Shown: positions 7,228-18,657 of the stretch, one piece after another
Layout of the letters: every line of letters starts with the position of its first letter
How positions within the stretch are numbered: the stretch's first letter is position 1
Assembly (NCBI GenBank): GCA_050257855.1
Contig: JBLMXQ010000080.1
Coordinates: 103,126-167,125 of the forward strand
Reading direction: 5' to 3'
DNA: 64,000 nt
Source: JBLMXQ01 sp050257855
GTDB lineage: Bacteria; Acidobacteriota; Vicinamibacteria; Vicinamibacterales; CAVVIG01
The notes under the pieces: generated by a model
What the model was told of the DNA's origin: nothing
The model's database searches: none
What the model saw: the letters and a program-made list of their open reading frames with translations, nothing else
Position numbers and translations under genes: made by a program

Positions 7228-9634
7228 GGCCGAATGGTACACTCTCGGCGTGTCGTCCGGCACGTCGCCGACCCCGCGCCAGCTCATCGCCATCGGCCTG
7301 ACCTCCGCCACGCTGCTCATGACCGAGCTCGCGCTCACGCGCATCTTCTCGGTCGTGATGTACTACCACTTCGCCTTCCTGGCGATATCGATCGCCCTGT
7401 TCGGGCTCAGCGCGAGCGGCGTGTTCGCCTACGTGTTCCGCCACCGCCTGGACCCAATCTCCACCGATCGCCTGCTCGCGCGGACATCGCTCGTCTACGC
7501 GGCGGCGACGATCGTGGCGCTGTTCGCGCTCGTGCGCCTCCGCGTCGGCTTGAACTACTCGCCGCGGAACCTGGTCCTCATGCTGACGATCTACGCGATC
7601 GCCACGCTGCCGTTCCTGACCGGCGGCTTCGTGATCACGCTGGCCATTTCGCGGCTCGCCTCGCGGATCAACGCGGTGTACGCGGCAGACCTCACCGGCG
7701 CCGCCGGGGGATGCCTGGTGCTCATCCCGATGCTCAACGGCTTCGGCGCTCCCGGAGTGGTGCTGGCCGCGTCCGGGCTGGCGCTCACGGCCGCCCTGCT
7801 GTTCGCGCCGCCCGCGGCGCGGGCGCGGACAGCAACCGCCGCCGTTGTCATCCTGGTCGTGCCGGTTGCCGGGCAGCTCTCCCGGCGCGCCACCTTCGAC
7901 GTCGTCGACACCAAGGGACACCTGGGCGATCGCATCCTGTTCAGCAGGTGGAACTCGTTCTCGCGCGTGGCCGTGTACGCGCGCGAGCACGGCGACTGGT
8001 CGCTGAGCGACAGGTATCACGGTCCGCTGCCGGACACGCGGTTCATGGACATCGATTCGGCGGCATCCACGCCGATCGTCAAGGCCGCGCCCGATCTGTC
8101 GAACGTGCAGTACCTGCGATACGAGCTGACGGCGCTGGCCTATCACCTCGTCGAGCGGCCGCTCCCGGGCCCCCGGCCTGCAGCCCCGGGCTTCCAGCCT
8201 GGCGGCTTCACCGCGCTGGTGATCGGTCCGGGCGGAGGCCGCGACATCCTGTCCGCACTGGTGTTCGGCGCCGCGCACGTCGACGGCGTCGAGATCAACC
8301 CGATCATCGCCAACGACGTGATGCGCGATCGCTTCCGCGCGTTCTCCGGTGGCGTCTACGTCAACCCGAAGGTCGCGATCGCCGTGGACGACGGCCGGAG
8401 CTTCGTGCGGCGGTCGAACGCGCGGTACGACATCATCCAGGCGTCGCTGGTGGACACGTGGGCGGCAACGGCGGCCGGCGCGTACACGCTGACCGAGAAC
8501 ACGCTCTACACCGTCGAGGCGTTCGACGACTACCTCGATCACCTGTCGACGAACGGCATCCTGACCATCACGAGATGGGTGTTCGACGGGCTGCGCCTCG
8601 TGTCGCTCGCACAGGCGGCCTGCGACGCGCACGGCTGGGCGGCGGCGCCGCGGCTGGCCGTCGTGCGGCACGATCGCGTGGCGACGTTCCTGCTGAAGAA
8701 ATCGCCGTTCACGCCGGCCGAGGTCGCGCGATTGCGCGAGGTGTCGGCGCGCCTCGGGTTCGACGTGCTCTATGCGCCGGACACGACGGTCGCCGACAAC
8801 GATTACGCGACGCTGATTCGAACGGACGACCGCGCGCGGTTCTACGACCGCTACCCGCAGGACGTCAGGCCGACGACCGACGACCGGCCGTTCTTCTTTC
8901 ACACGACGAAGCTCGCGGACCAGTTTCAGGTGGCGTTCGGGCGCTCGATGCTGTTCGGCAACGGCCTGAGCGCCCTGCTCACCTTGATTGGCATCTCGCT
9001 CGCGCTGGTGATCCTGTTCGTGATCGGGCCGCTGCTCGCGGCCGGGGGGCCACCCTCGCGCGGCTGGCTGACGTGGCTGGTGTACTTCGGCGCGCTCGGC
9101 GCGGGATTCATGCTGATCGAAGTGGCGGTGCTGCAGCGGTTCGTCCTGCTGCTGGGCCACCCGGTGTACTCGCTGACCGTCACGCTCTTCTCGCTCCTGC
9201 TCGGCACGGGCGCCGGCGCGGCGTGGAGCCGGCATCTCGGCGACGGGCACCTCCGGCGATCCACCGCCGTCGCGCTCGTGATCATCGCTGCGGTCGGAAT
9301 CGCCGTTCTCGTGGGCGTCGCGCCGGTCGTCGCGTGGGCCATTCCCTTCGGGCGGGGGACGCGGATCGGCGTCGCCGTGGCGTTGCTCGTGCCGATTGGC
9401 GTCGCCCTCGGCATCCCGATGCCGGCCGGAATCCGGCTGTTGTGCGCCCGCGCACCGGAGATGGTCGCGTGGGCCTGGGGCATCAACGGCGCGCTGTCCG
9501 TCCTCGGGGCCACCCTCGCGATCTTCATCGCCATGAACTGGGGATTCCGCGCGACGCTCCTGACGGCTTCGCTGACGTATCTCCTCGGGCTGGCCGCGCT
9601 CCTGGCCGCCACCCGTCAGCCCCATCAGGCCTAG
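7226..9634 (+). CDS. Membrane-embedded spermidine/spermine synthase-like protein
   Basis: This large protein of about 800 residues has six N-terminal transmembrane helices, a soluble Rossmann domain and six or so C-terminal helices. The SAM-binding-type motif is TALVIGPGGGRDILSAL near residue 330, followed by VDGVEINPII and VDDGRSFVRR, as in spermidine synthases. The catalytic aspartate position reads DIIQASLVDTW rather than the usual motif, so true polyamine synthesis is doubtful. Start choice is uncertain: ATG at 7226 or GTG at 7250, the latter giving VSSGTSPTPRQLIAIGL. An insert of about 15 Pro/Gly-rich residues precedes the Rossmann motif (see findings). Confidence 0.85.
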   Translation: MAEWYTLGVSSGTSPTPRQLIAIGLTSATLLMTELALTRIFSVVMYYHFAFLAISIALFGLSASGVFAYVFRHRLDPISTDRLLARTSLVYAAATIVALFALVRLRVGLNYSPRNLVLMLTIYAIATLPFLTGGFVITLAISRLASRINAVYAADLTGAAGGCLVLIPMLNGFGAPGVVLAASGLALTAALLFAPPAARARTATAAVVILVVPVAGQLSRRATFDVVDTKGHLGDRILFSRWNSFSRVAVYAREHGDWSLSDRYHGPLPDTRFMDIDSAASTPIVKAAPDLSNVQYLRYELTALAYHLVERPLPGPRPAAPGFQPGGFTALVIGPGGGRDILSALVFGAAHVDGVEINPIIANDVMRDRFRAFSGGVYVNPKVAIAVDDGRSFVRRSNARYDIIQASLVDTWAATAAGAYTLTENTLYTVEAFDDYLDHLSTNGILTITRWVFDGLRLVSLAQAACDAHGWAAAPRLAVVRHDRVATFLLKKSPFTPAEVARLREVSARLGFDVLYAPDTTVADNDYATLIRTDDRARFYDRYPQDVRPTTDDRPFFFHTTKLADQFQVAFGRSMLFGNGLSALLTLIGISLALVILFVIGPLLAAGGPPSRGWLTWLVYFGALGAGFMLIEVAVLQRFVLLLGHPVYSLTVTLFSLLLGTGAGAAWSRHLGDGHLRRSTAVALVIIAAVGIAVLVGVAPVVAWAIPFGRGTRIGVAVALLVPIGVALGIPMPAGIRLLCARAPEMVAWAWGINGALSVLGATLAIFIAMNWGFRATLLTASLTYLLGLAALLAATRQPHQA

Positions 9635-9694
9635 CGGCACACCCGGCTGGCAACGCATTCGCGATCCACGCAAACTGTGAAACAAAACGACTTA

Positions 9695-9718
9695 TTCCAG
9701 AATGAACCTTCCAGAATG
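9695..9718. promoter_or_regulatory. Direct repeat upstream of the TetR-RND operon (possible operator)
   Basis: TTCCAGAATG occurs at 9695-9704 and again at 9709-9718, a centre spacing of 14 bases. It lies in the 186-base gap before the TetR gene, which is AT-richer than its surroundings. The first copy also contains the small palindrome ATTC-CA-GAAT. A TetR regulator commonly binds near its own promoter, so an operator role is plausible but unproven. No clear -35/-10 pair was identified. Confidence 0.35.
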
Positions 9719-9820
9719 TGCGCGCGTCTAACAATGTTGGACTTGTGAACGGTGTTCAGAAAGCAGACTGAATACCCACCAGGACGGCAATCCCAGCGTC
9801 CTGGCAACTCCAGCAGACCC

Positions 9821-10531
9821 ATGGGCATCAAAGAACGACAGGAACGGGACCGGGAAGCGGTGCACCGGGCCATCCTGGACGCCGCGCGCGACCTGTTCGT
9901 CCGCGAGGGCTACCAGAACGTCTCGATCCGCAAGATCGCCGAGCGGATCGAGTACAGCCCGGCGGCCATCTACAGCTATTTCGCCAGCAAGGACGACATC
10001 TTCTTCGCGCTCGCCGAGGAGGGCTTCCGTCTGCTCGGAACGCCGGACGAGGACGGCGAACGGCTGCGCGCCCTGCCGCCGCTCGATCGCATCCGCACCA
10101 TCTTCTGGCGCGTGTACGAGTTCAGCCGCGACCATCCGGAGTACTTCGCGCTGATGTTCGTCGATCGGAGCGTGCCGCGCATCATGCGCGAATACGAACG
10201 GTTCGCGTTCGTGCGCGAGACGAAGGCCCAGGTCGTCCGGCACCTGCAGGAATGCATCGACGCGGGCGAGCTGCCGCCGACCGTCCGGCCGATGGTCGCG
10301 TTCCGGCTGCTGACCATGGGCCTGATGGGCGTCGCCACGATGCGCATGTCGGACCGGCTGGCGCCGGGCGAAGACGCCGATGCGCTCGCGCGCGACGTCA
10401 TCGAGGTGACCCTCGCCGGGCTGCGCTCGGGCGTGGCCCTGCACGCGCCGGCGGCCGGCTGCGAGATTGCCGAAACAGAGTCGGTGTCGGTTGCGCCGGG
10501 CGAACGGTCCGACGCCGAGGAGCGTCGATGA
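9821..10531 (+). CDS. TetR/AcrR family transcriptional regulator
   Basis: This is a probable repressor of the efflux genes that follow. It is 236 residues. The N-terminal helix-turn-helix lies at about 12-60 (VREGYQNVSIRKIAERI and YSPAAIYSYFASKDDIFFAL), which is textbook TetR. The C-terminal all-helical half would be the ligand-binding and dimer domain. The ATG at 9821 (MGIKERQERDREAV) was chosen over an upstream start at 9752 because the upstream residues are not TetR-like. Its TGA overlaps the ATG of the adaptor gene by four bases, so regulator and pump are translationally coupled. The inducer is unknown. Confidence 0.92.
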   Translation: MGIKERQERDREAVHRAILDAARDLFVREGYQNVSIRKIAERIEYSPAAIYSYFASKDDIFFALAEEGFRLLGTPDEDGERLRALPPLDRIRTIFWRVYEFSRDHPEYFALMFVDRSVPRIMREYERFAFVRETKAQVVRHLQECIDAGELPPTVRPMVAFRLLTMGLMGVATMRMSDRLAPGEDADALARDVIEVTLAGLRSGVALHAPAAGCEIAETESVSVAPGERSDAEERR

Positions 10532-11724
10532 ATCGCGAGGGACTCACCCGGTGGGCGGCGGCCGCGCTGCTGACGAGCGCGATCGTGTGGAGCGGCTGCA
10601 GCGCCGCCGACGCGCAGAAGAACGAGAACGTCCGGGCGGCAGCGCCGATTGAGACAGCGCCGGCGGCGGCGGTCGAGCGGCCGATCGCGCGCTTCATCCG
10701 CGTGACCGGTACGCTCATGGCCGAAGAGCAGGCCGACGTGGCGGCCGAGACCGGCGGACGCGTCATCGCGACGCCGGTCGAGCGCGGCACGCCGGTGGGA
10801 CAGGGCGCCGAACTCGTGCGGCTGTCGCCGACCGAGACCGACGCGCAGCTGAAGGAGGCGGAGGCGAACGCGGCGCAGATCGAGGCGCGCCTCGGACTCG
10901 TAGGCGGCCGCGACTTCGACGTCGGCGCGGTCCCCGAAGTCCAGAACGCGAAGGCCGCCTACGACCTCGCGCAGGCGGAGTTCGGCCGCATCAAGTCCCT
11001 GCTCGATGAGCGCGTCGTGTCGCAGTCGGAGTACGACCAGCGGCGCACCCAGATGGAAGCCGCACGGCAGCAGTACGAGGCGGCGAAGAATGCGGCCGCG
11101 CAGCAGTACCAGTCGCTGCAGGCGGCGAGGGCCCGGGTGACGCTCGCCCGCAAGGCTGCGGCGGATACGGTCGTTCGCGCGCCCTTCCGGGGCATCGTCG
11201 ATCAGCGAATGGTCTCCGTCGGCGACTACGTCACCCGCGGGATGAAGGTGGCGGTGGTGGTCCGCATCGACCCGCTCCGCGTGCAGCTCACGGTGCCCGA
11301 GCAGTTCGTCTCGGGGGTGAGCGCCGGCGCGCCGGTCACGTTCCGGGTCGACGCGTACTCCGGCCGGCAGTTCGAGGGAAGGATCCGGTACGTGTCGCCG
11401 GCGCTCGAGGCCGCGCAGCGCGCGCTCACCGTGGAAGCCGTGGTTGCGAATCCGGGCGGCGAGCTGAAGCCGGGGCTCTTTGCGACGGCGCAGATTCAGC
11501 AGCCGAACCCCTCGCCGGCCGTCCTCGTGCCCGCCGCGGCGGTCCAGACCACGGCCGGCACGAGCCGCGTCTACGTTGTCGCCGGCGACCGCGTCGAGGA
11601 GCGAATCGTCACGCTCGGCCAGACGGTCGACGACCTGGTGGAGATCGCCAGCGGCCTCACGGCGGGCGAGCGCGTAGCGACGCGGAACGTCGGCAAGCTC
11701 GCCGACGGCACGAGAGTTCGATAG
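10528..11724 (+). CDS. RND efflux periplasmic adaptor (membrane fusion protein)
   Basis: The adaptor links the inner-membrane RND pump to the TolC-like channel. It is 398 residues. The N-terminus has a hydrophobic stretch ending in SGC, a borderline lipobox, so it may be a lipoprotein. The biotinyl-lipoyl-like half-motifs are at about 60-95 (TGGRVIATPVERGTPVGQG) and 205-235 (VRAPFRGIVDQRMVSVGDYV). A helical hairpin with a coiled coil rich in Gln and Ala lies between them. A beta-barrel and membrane-proximal domain follow. The order TetR-adaptor-RND-TolC with tight spacing indicates one operon. Confidence 0.93.
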   Translation: MNREGLTRWAAAALLTSAIVWSGCSAADAQKNENVRAAAPIETAPAAAVERPIARFIRVTGTLMAEEQADVAAETGGRVIATPVERGTPVGQGAELVRLSPTETDAQLKEAEANAAQIEARLGLVGGRDFDVGAVPEVQNAKAAYDLAQAEFGRIKSLLDERVVSQSEYDQRRTQMEAARQQYEAAKNAAAQQYQSLQAARARVTLARKAAADTVVRAPFRGIVDQRMVSVGDYVTRGMKVAVVVRIDPLRVQLTVPEQFVSGVSAGAPVTFRVDAYSGRQFEGRIRYVSPALEAAQRALTVEAVVANPGGELKPGLFATAQIQQPNPSPAVLVPAAAVQTTAGTSRVYVVAGDRVEERIVTLGQTVDDLVEIASGLTAGERVATRNVGKLADGTRVR

Positions 11725-11744
11725 TTCGTCAGGGGACAACCGTC

Positions 11745-14876
<3,132 letters not shown>

Positions 14877-14920
14877 GGCCGACACGGCCACGACCGGACC
14901 GTGCCTACCAGGAACAAGCC

Positions 14921-16468
14921 ATGCGCAGAATTCTTCTATCGACACTGTTTGCGGCCGCCCTTGCTGCGTCCGCGTCCGGCCAGACGCCCGCGCCCCCGCA
15001 GACGGCCCCCGGCGCGCCAGCGACGCTCCGCCTGACCGTGGACGACGCCGTGAAGATGGCGCTGGACCAGAACGTCGACCTGAAGGCGTCGAGGCTCGAC
15101 CCGCAGATCGGCGATACGCGGGTGGCCGCCGCGGCCGGCGCGTTCAGGCCGCTGTTCACCACCGGCGTCAACCGCAACAACCAGCTGCAGCCGCCCTCGA
15201 GCTTTCTCATCCCGACCGCGACGCGCACCGATGCCGTGACGTCGAGCCTCTCGCTCGCGCAGAAGCTGCCGTGGTTCGGCACGTCGTACTCGCTGAACTG
15301 GAACACGGTTCACACGAGAAGCAACAGCTTCCTCACCAGCTACAACCCGCTCCTGCAGACCGGGCTGTCGCTGAACGTGTCGCAGCCGCTCGTCCGCGAT
15401 CTCTTCATCGACAACGCGCGGCAGCAGCTGCGGACCAGCGAGGTGAACCGCGACATCGCCGACACCCGCCTGCGCGAGGACGTCGTCCAGACGACGGCGG
15501 CGGTGAAAGCCGCGTACTGGAACCTGGTGTCGGCGAAGGCGAACGTCACCGCGCGCCGCTCGGCGCTCGACCTCGCCCGGGAGCTGGCGCGCGTGAACAA
15601 AGCCAAGGTGGACGTCGGGCAGTCGCCGCCGCTCGATCTCGTGTCCGCGCAGGCAGAGGTCGCGTCGGACCAGGAGCAGCTGATCATCGCGGAGACCGCC
15701 GTCAAGGAAGCCGAGGATCGCCTCAGGCTGCTCATCCTGGATCCGACCGGCCGCGACACGTGGACGGTCGCCCTGGACCCGGTGGACTCGCCGCCGGTCG
15801 GCGTCACGCCGATCGATCTCGACCTGGCGGTCGCCAACGCACTGCGCGACCGTGCGGACCTGGCCCGCGCGCGCAAGGACATCGAGAACGCACAGACCGG
15901 CCTGAAGTTCACCGGCGCCCAGCGGCTGCCCGACGTGCGCCTCAACGCCAGCTACGCGGCCAGCGGCCTCGGCGGCACGGAGGTGCTCCGCACCGGCGGC
16001 TTCCCCGGTACGATTGTCGGCCCCGGGGCGGTCACCGACTTCGCGTCGGCCCTCAACCAGGTGTTCCGCACCGACTTCCCGACGTGGGCAGTCGGCGTCA
16101 GCGTCTCCTATCCGGTCGGAACGAGCAGCGAGGACGCGGACTACGCGCGCGCGAAGCTCGAACGGGCGCAGGCCGAGGAGCGGCTGAAGAGCAACGAAGC
16201 GCGGGTCATCCAGCAGGTTCGCGACGCCGCCTGGAAGATCGAGATGAACGCGAAGCGGATCGAGACGACGCGCGCGGCGCGGGAGCTGGCCGAGCAGCGG
16301 CTCGACGCGGAGCGGAAGCGCTTCGAGGTCGGGATGTCGACGAGCTTCCTCGTCATCCAGGCGCAGCGCGACCTGGCACAGGCGAAGACCAACGAGCTGT
16401 CGGCCATCCTCGCCTACGACCTCGCGCTCGTCGATTTCGACGCCGTGCAGGAGGCAGGGCCTCGGTAG
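14921..16468 (+). CDS. TolC-like outer membrane efflux protein
   Basis: The channel component of the RND system, 515 residues. A signal peptide (about 1-20, LLSTLFAAALAASASG) ends before QTPAPPQ. Two long alpha-helical repeats follow, with typical segments LTVDDAVKMALDQNVDLKAS near 40 and VANALRDRADLARARKDIENA near 300. The C-terminal repeat has AEQRLDAERKRFEVGMSTSF and IQAQRDLAQAKTNELSAILAY, the classic OEP motif. It sits 44 bases after the pump gene and completes the tripartite system. Confidence 0.93.
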   Translation: MRRILLSTLFAAALAASASGQTPAPPQTAPGAPATLRLTVDDAVKMALDQNVDLKASRLDPQIGDTRVAAAAGAFRPLFTTGVNRNNQLQPPSSFLIPTATRTDAVTSSLSLAQKLPWFGTSYSLNWNTVHTRSNSFLTSYNPLLQTGLSLNVSQPLVRDLFIDNARQQLRTSEVNRDIADTRLREDVVQTTAAVKAAYWNLVSAKANVTARRSALDLARELARVNKAKVDVGQSPPLDLVSAQAEVASDQEQLIIAETAVKEAEDRLRLLILDPTGRDTWTVALDPVDSPPVGVTPIDLDLAVANALRDRADLARARKDIENAQTGLKFTGAQRLPDVRLNASYAASGLGGTEVLRTGGFPGTIVGPGAVTDFASALNQVFRTDFPTWAVGVSVSYPVGTSSEDADYARAKLERAQAEERLKSNEARVIQQVRDAAWKIEMNAKRIETTRAARELAEQRLDAERKRFEVGMSTSFLVIQAQRDLAQAKTNELSAILAYDLALVDFDAVQEAGPR

Positions 16469-16521
16469 GGGCTCGCGGTGCTCGTGCGCTGCTCGAGGCG
16501 CGCCTCAGGACGGCCCTCAGG

Positions 16522-16800
16522 TCAGCTGCGCTCGATCCTGACCTGCGGTTCGAAGATCCAGGTGCCGCGGCAGGCCGGACACTTCCCCGGCTTCGTGACG
16601 GTCGCCTGGTCGAAGGCGAAGCCGCACTTGCGGCAGCGGGCCGGCTCGACAATCACGCGGTGGCCCGCCGCGCGCGCGGAGCGAATCAGATGCTGCAGGT
16701 CCGCAGCGACGTCGCCGCGCGTGAGGCCGAGTTCCCGCGCAATGGACGAAACCGACCGCGGCTGGTCGCTCAGCAGATCGAGCAGCTGTTTCCGGAACAC
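16522..16800 (-). CDS. Small regulator: winged helix fused to a zinc ribbon (COG3357-like)
   Basis: The product is about 92 residues from a GTG at 16800. A helix-turn-helix occupies roughly 1-50 (RKQLLDLLSDQPRSVSSIAR and LGLTRGDVAADLQHLIRS). A zinc ribbon follows with CRKC near 58 and CPAC near 77. The C-terminal TWIFEPQVRIE is typical of this predicted-regulator family, in which an HTH is joined to a zinc ribbon. An in-frame ATG at 16890 would add about 30 residues that do not look conserved, so the GTG is preferred. It converges on the efflux operon; its target is unknown. Confidence 0.8.
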   Translation of the reverse strand: MFRKQLLDLLSDQPRSVSSIARELGLTRGDVAADLQHLIRSARAAGHRVIVEPARCRKCGFAFDQATVTKPGKCPACRGTWIFEPQVRIERS

Positions 16801-17033
16801 CCGGCCATCGTACCCCCGCCAGCCGCGAAGGTTGTCGGTCCGATTCCAGATCTGACGACCCACCCGCTGCACGGACGCACAGTTCTGCAATCGCGGCGGC
16901 GCACTCCTTGCCGGGCAACCGGCTCCTCGTCAACCAGATCCGCAAATGACGCACGAAACCGGCTCGAACCGGGCACCGGGCTTGCCCGAACGCCCTCCGG
17001 CGGATCACCGCCGATGAACTGGAGGAGGGGCCT

Positions 17034-17129
17034 GTGGTCTGGATCTGTGCCGTCGCAGTCGTCGTGCTCGGCGTCGCGTTCGTGAAGATGCGGCAGCGCC
17101 GCAAGTCCACGGGATCGTCGGCGAACTAG
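17034..17129 (+). CDS. Candidate 31-residue single-helix membrane peptide
   Basis: A GTG at 17034 follows a strong ribosome-binding site, GGAGGAGG, at 17021-17028. The peptide has one hydrophobic helix (WICAVAVVVLGVAFV) followed by a positively charged tail, KMRQRRKSTGSS, i.e. the layout of a small N-out/C-in membrane peptide. It lies in an otherwise empty gap of about 550 bases. No family is recognised. The strong Shine-Dalgarno and topology favour reality; the small size and lack of homology evidence keep confidence moderate. Confidence 0.45.
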   Translation: MVWICAVAVVVLGVAFVKMRQRRKSTGSSAN

Positions 17130-17355
17130 TCGCCTTGAAGCCCGCGCTCCATCCTCTGGCGCGCGGGCAACCCGCCGGAACGCGCCGGGCCGTCCCGTCC
17201 GAACTCCCTCCCCAGACTCCGGTCTCGAGCCGAAGCGCCGGCCCTCGACTGCCTCGCAGTCTCCCTCACGGACCAGTCGGACCGGCCGGTGCGCCACGGG
17301 AGCGGACGCTGGATTATGATGGGCCTCCATCTTCTGAGAAGTCCGGGAGGTCGCC

Positions 17356-18624
17356 GTGAAGAGTGTCAGACTGTTGCTGCTGGCGTTCGCGCTCCTCGTC
17401 GGGCTGGTTGGCGCCGCGGGGGCGCAGGACCGGCCGACCGTGCTTCGCGTGAGCACGCTTCTCGACGGCCGCGGCCACGTGCTGCACGACACGGCCATCG
17501 TCGTCCAGAACGGCAAGATCGTCCGCGTCGACGCCGGCGCCACGGGCGGGAGCGTCTACGACCTGCGGGGGCTCACCGTGATGCCCGGCTGGATCGACAC
17601 GCACGAGCACATCACGTGGCATTTCGGTCCGGACGGCAAGCTTGCGGGAGCCGGCGTCGGCCGCAACGAGCCGCCGGAGCACGCGATCCTCGCGATGGAG
17701 GCGAACGCGTGGGCCACGCTGATGGCCGGCTTCACCACGATCCAGAGCGTGGGCGCCGCCGCCGACGTGCCGCTGCGCGATGCGATCAATCGCGGCGAGA
17801 TTCCGGGCCCGCGCATCCTCACGGCGGTCCGCCCGCTGTCCGGCGGCCCGAAAACGGGCACACCCGACGAGATCCGGCAGTACGTCGACCAGGACAAGGC
17901 CATGGGCGCGGACCTCATCAAGATCTTCGCGTCGGCATCGATTCGCCAGGGCGGCGGCATGACGCTTTCGCAGGATCAACTGAACGCCGCCTGCGACGAG
18001 GCGCGCAAGGACGGACTGCGAACGCTGGTCCACGCCTACGGTCCCGCCGTGAAGGCGTCGGTCGACGCCGGCTGCACGCAGGTCGAGCATGGAACGCTGA
18101 TGCCCGAGTCCGATCTGAAGCTCATGGCGGAGCACGGAACGTATTTCGATCCTCAGGTCGGGCTGGTGTTCCAGAACTACTTCGACAACGAGTCGCACTA
18201 TCTCGGCGCCGGCGGCTACACGCAGGAAGGCTTCGACGCGATGCACAAGGCGTGGCCGGACGACATCGAACTGTTCAAGGCGGCCCTGCGCACGCCGGGC
18301 CTCAAGATCGTGTTCGGCACGGATGCCGTCGCCGGCGCATTCGGCCATCAGGCCGACGAGCTGATCGATCGCGTCCAGAAGGGCGGACAGGATCCGATGC
18401 AGACGCTCGTCTCGGCCAACTCCATCGCGGCCGAGTCTCTGGGCCTCGAGAAAGAGATCGGCTCGATTGCGCCCGGCCTGGACGCCGACATCGTGGCCGT
18501 TGAGGGAGACCCGCTGAAAGACATCACCACCGTGCGCCACGTGGTGTTCGTGATGAAGGGCGGCACGATCTACAGGAACGTCGTCGCCGGGCGGACGCCG
18601 GCGCCGACGGCACCCAAGCGGTGA
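17356..18624 (+). CDS. Secreted amidohydrolase family protein (prolidase/imidazolonepropionase-like)
   Basis: The predicted metal-dependent hydrolase has 422 residues. A signal peptide (about 1-23, LLLLAFALLVGLVGAAGA followed by QD) indicates export. The metal-binding motif is MPGWIDTHEHITWHF near 75-90. A lysine candidate for carbamylation lies in ADLIKIFASA, conserved histidines in TLVHAYG and QVEHGTLM, and the catalytic aspartate in IVFGTDAVAG. The C-terminal IAPGLDADIVAVEGDPLKDI is universal in these proteins. Such exported enzymes often act on Xaa-Pro dipeptides, but the substrate is unresolved. The start ATG follows GGGAGG. Confidence 0.92.
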   Translation: MKSVRLLLLAFALLVGLVGAAGAQDRPTVLRVSTLLDGRGHVLHDTAIVVQNGKIVRVDAGATGGSVYDLRGLTVMPGWIDTHEHITWHFGPDGKLAGAGVGRNEPPEHAILAMEANAWATLMAGFTTIQSVGAAADVPLRDAINRGEIPGPRILTAVRPLSGGPKTGTPDEIRQYVDQDKAMGADLIKIFASASIRQGGGMTLSQDQLNAACDEARKDGLRTLVHAYGPAVKASVDAGCTQVEHGTLMPESDLKLMAEHGTYFDPQVGLVFQNYFDNESHYLGAGGYTQEGFDAMHKAWPDDIELFKAALRTPGLKIVFGTDAVAGAFGHQADELIDRVQKGGQDPMQTLVSANSIAAESLGLEKEIGSIAPGLDADIVAVEGDPLKDITTVRHVVFVMKGGTIYRNVVAGRTPAPTAPKR

Positions 18625-18657
18625 GAGACACGAGACCCGGGCCACGAGCCCGTGTGC

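Noticed and set aside
6641..9685. A minus-strand open frame of about 1000 codons
   Set aside because: It lies antisense to the spermidine-synthase-like gene, has an Arg/Gly/Asp/Gln-heavy composition typical of shadow frames in GC-rich DNA, and shows no domain.
16495..16506. GAGGCGCGCCTC palindrome between the TolC gene and the zinc-ribbon regulator as a terminator
   Set aside because: It has no loop and no T-run; a 12-base palindrome is expected by chance in DNA of this composition.
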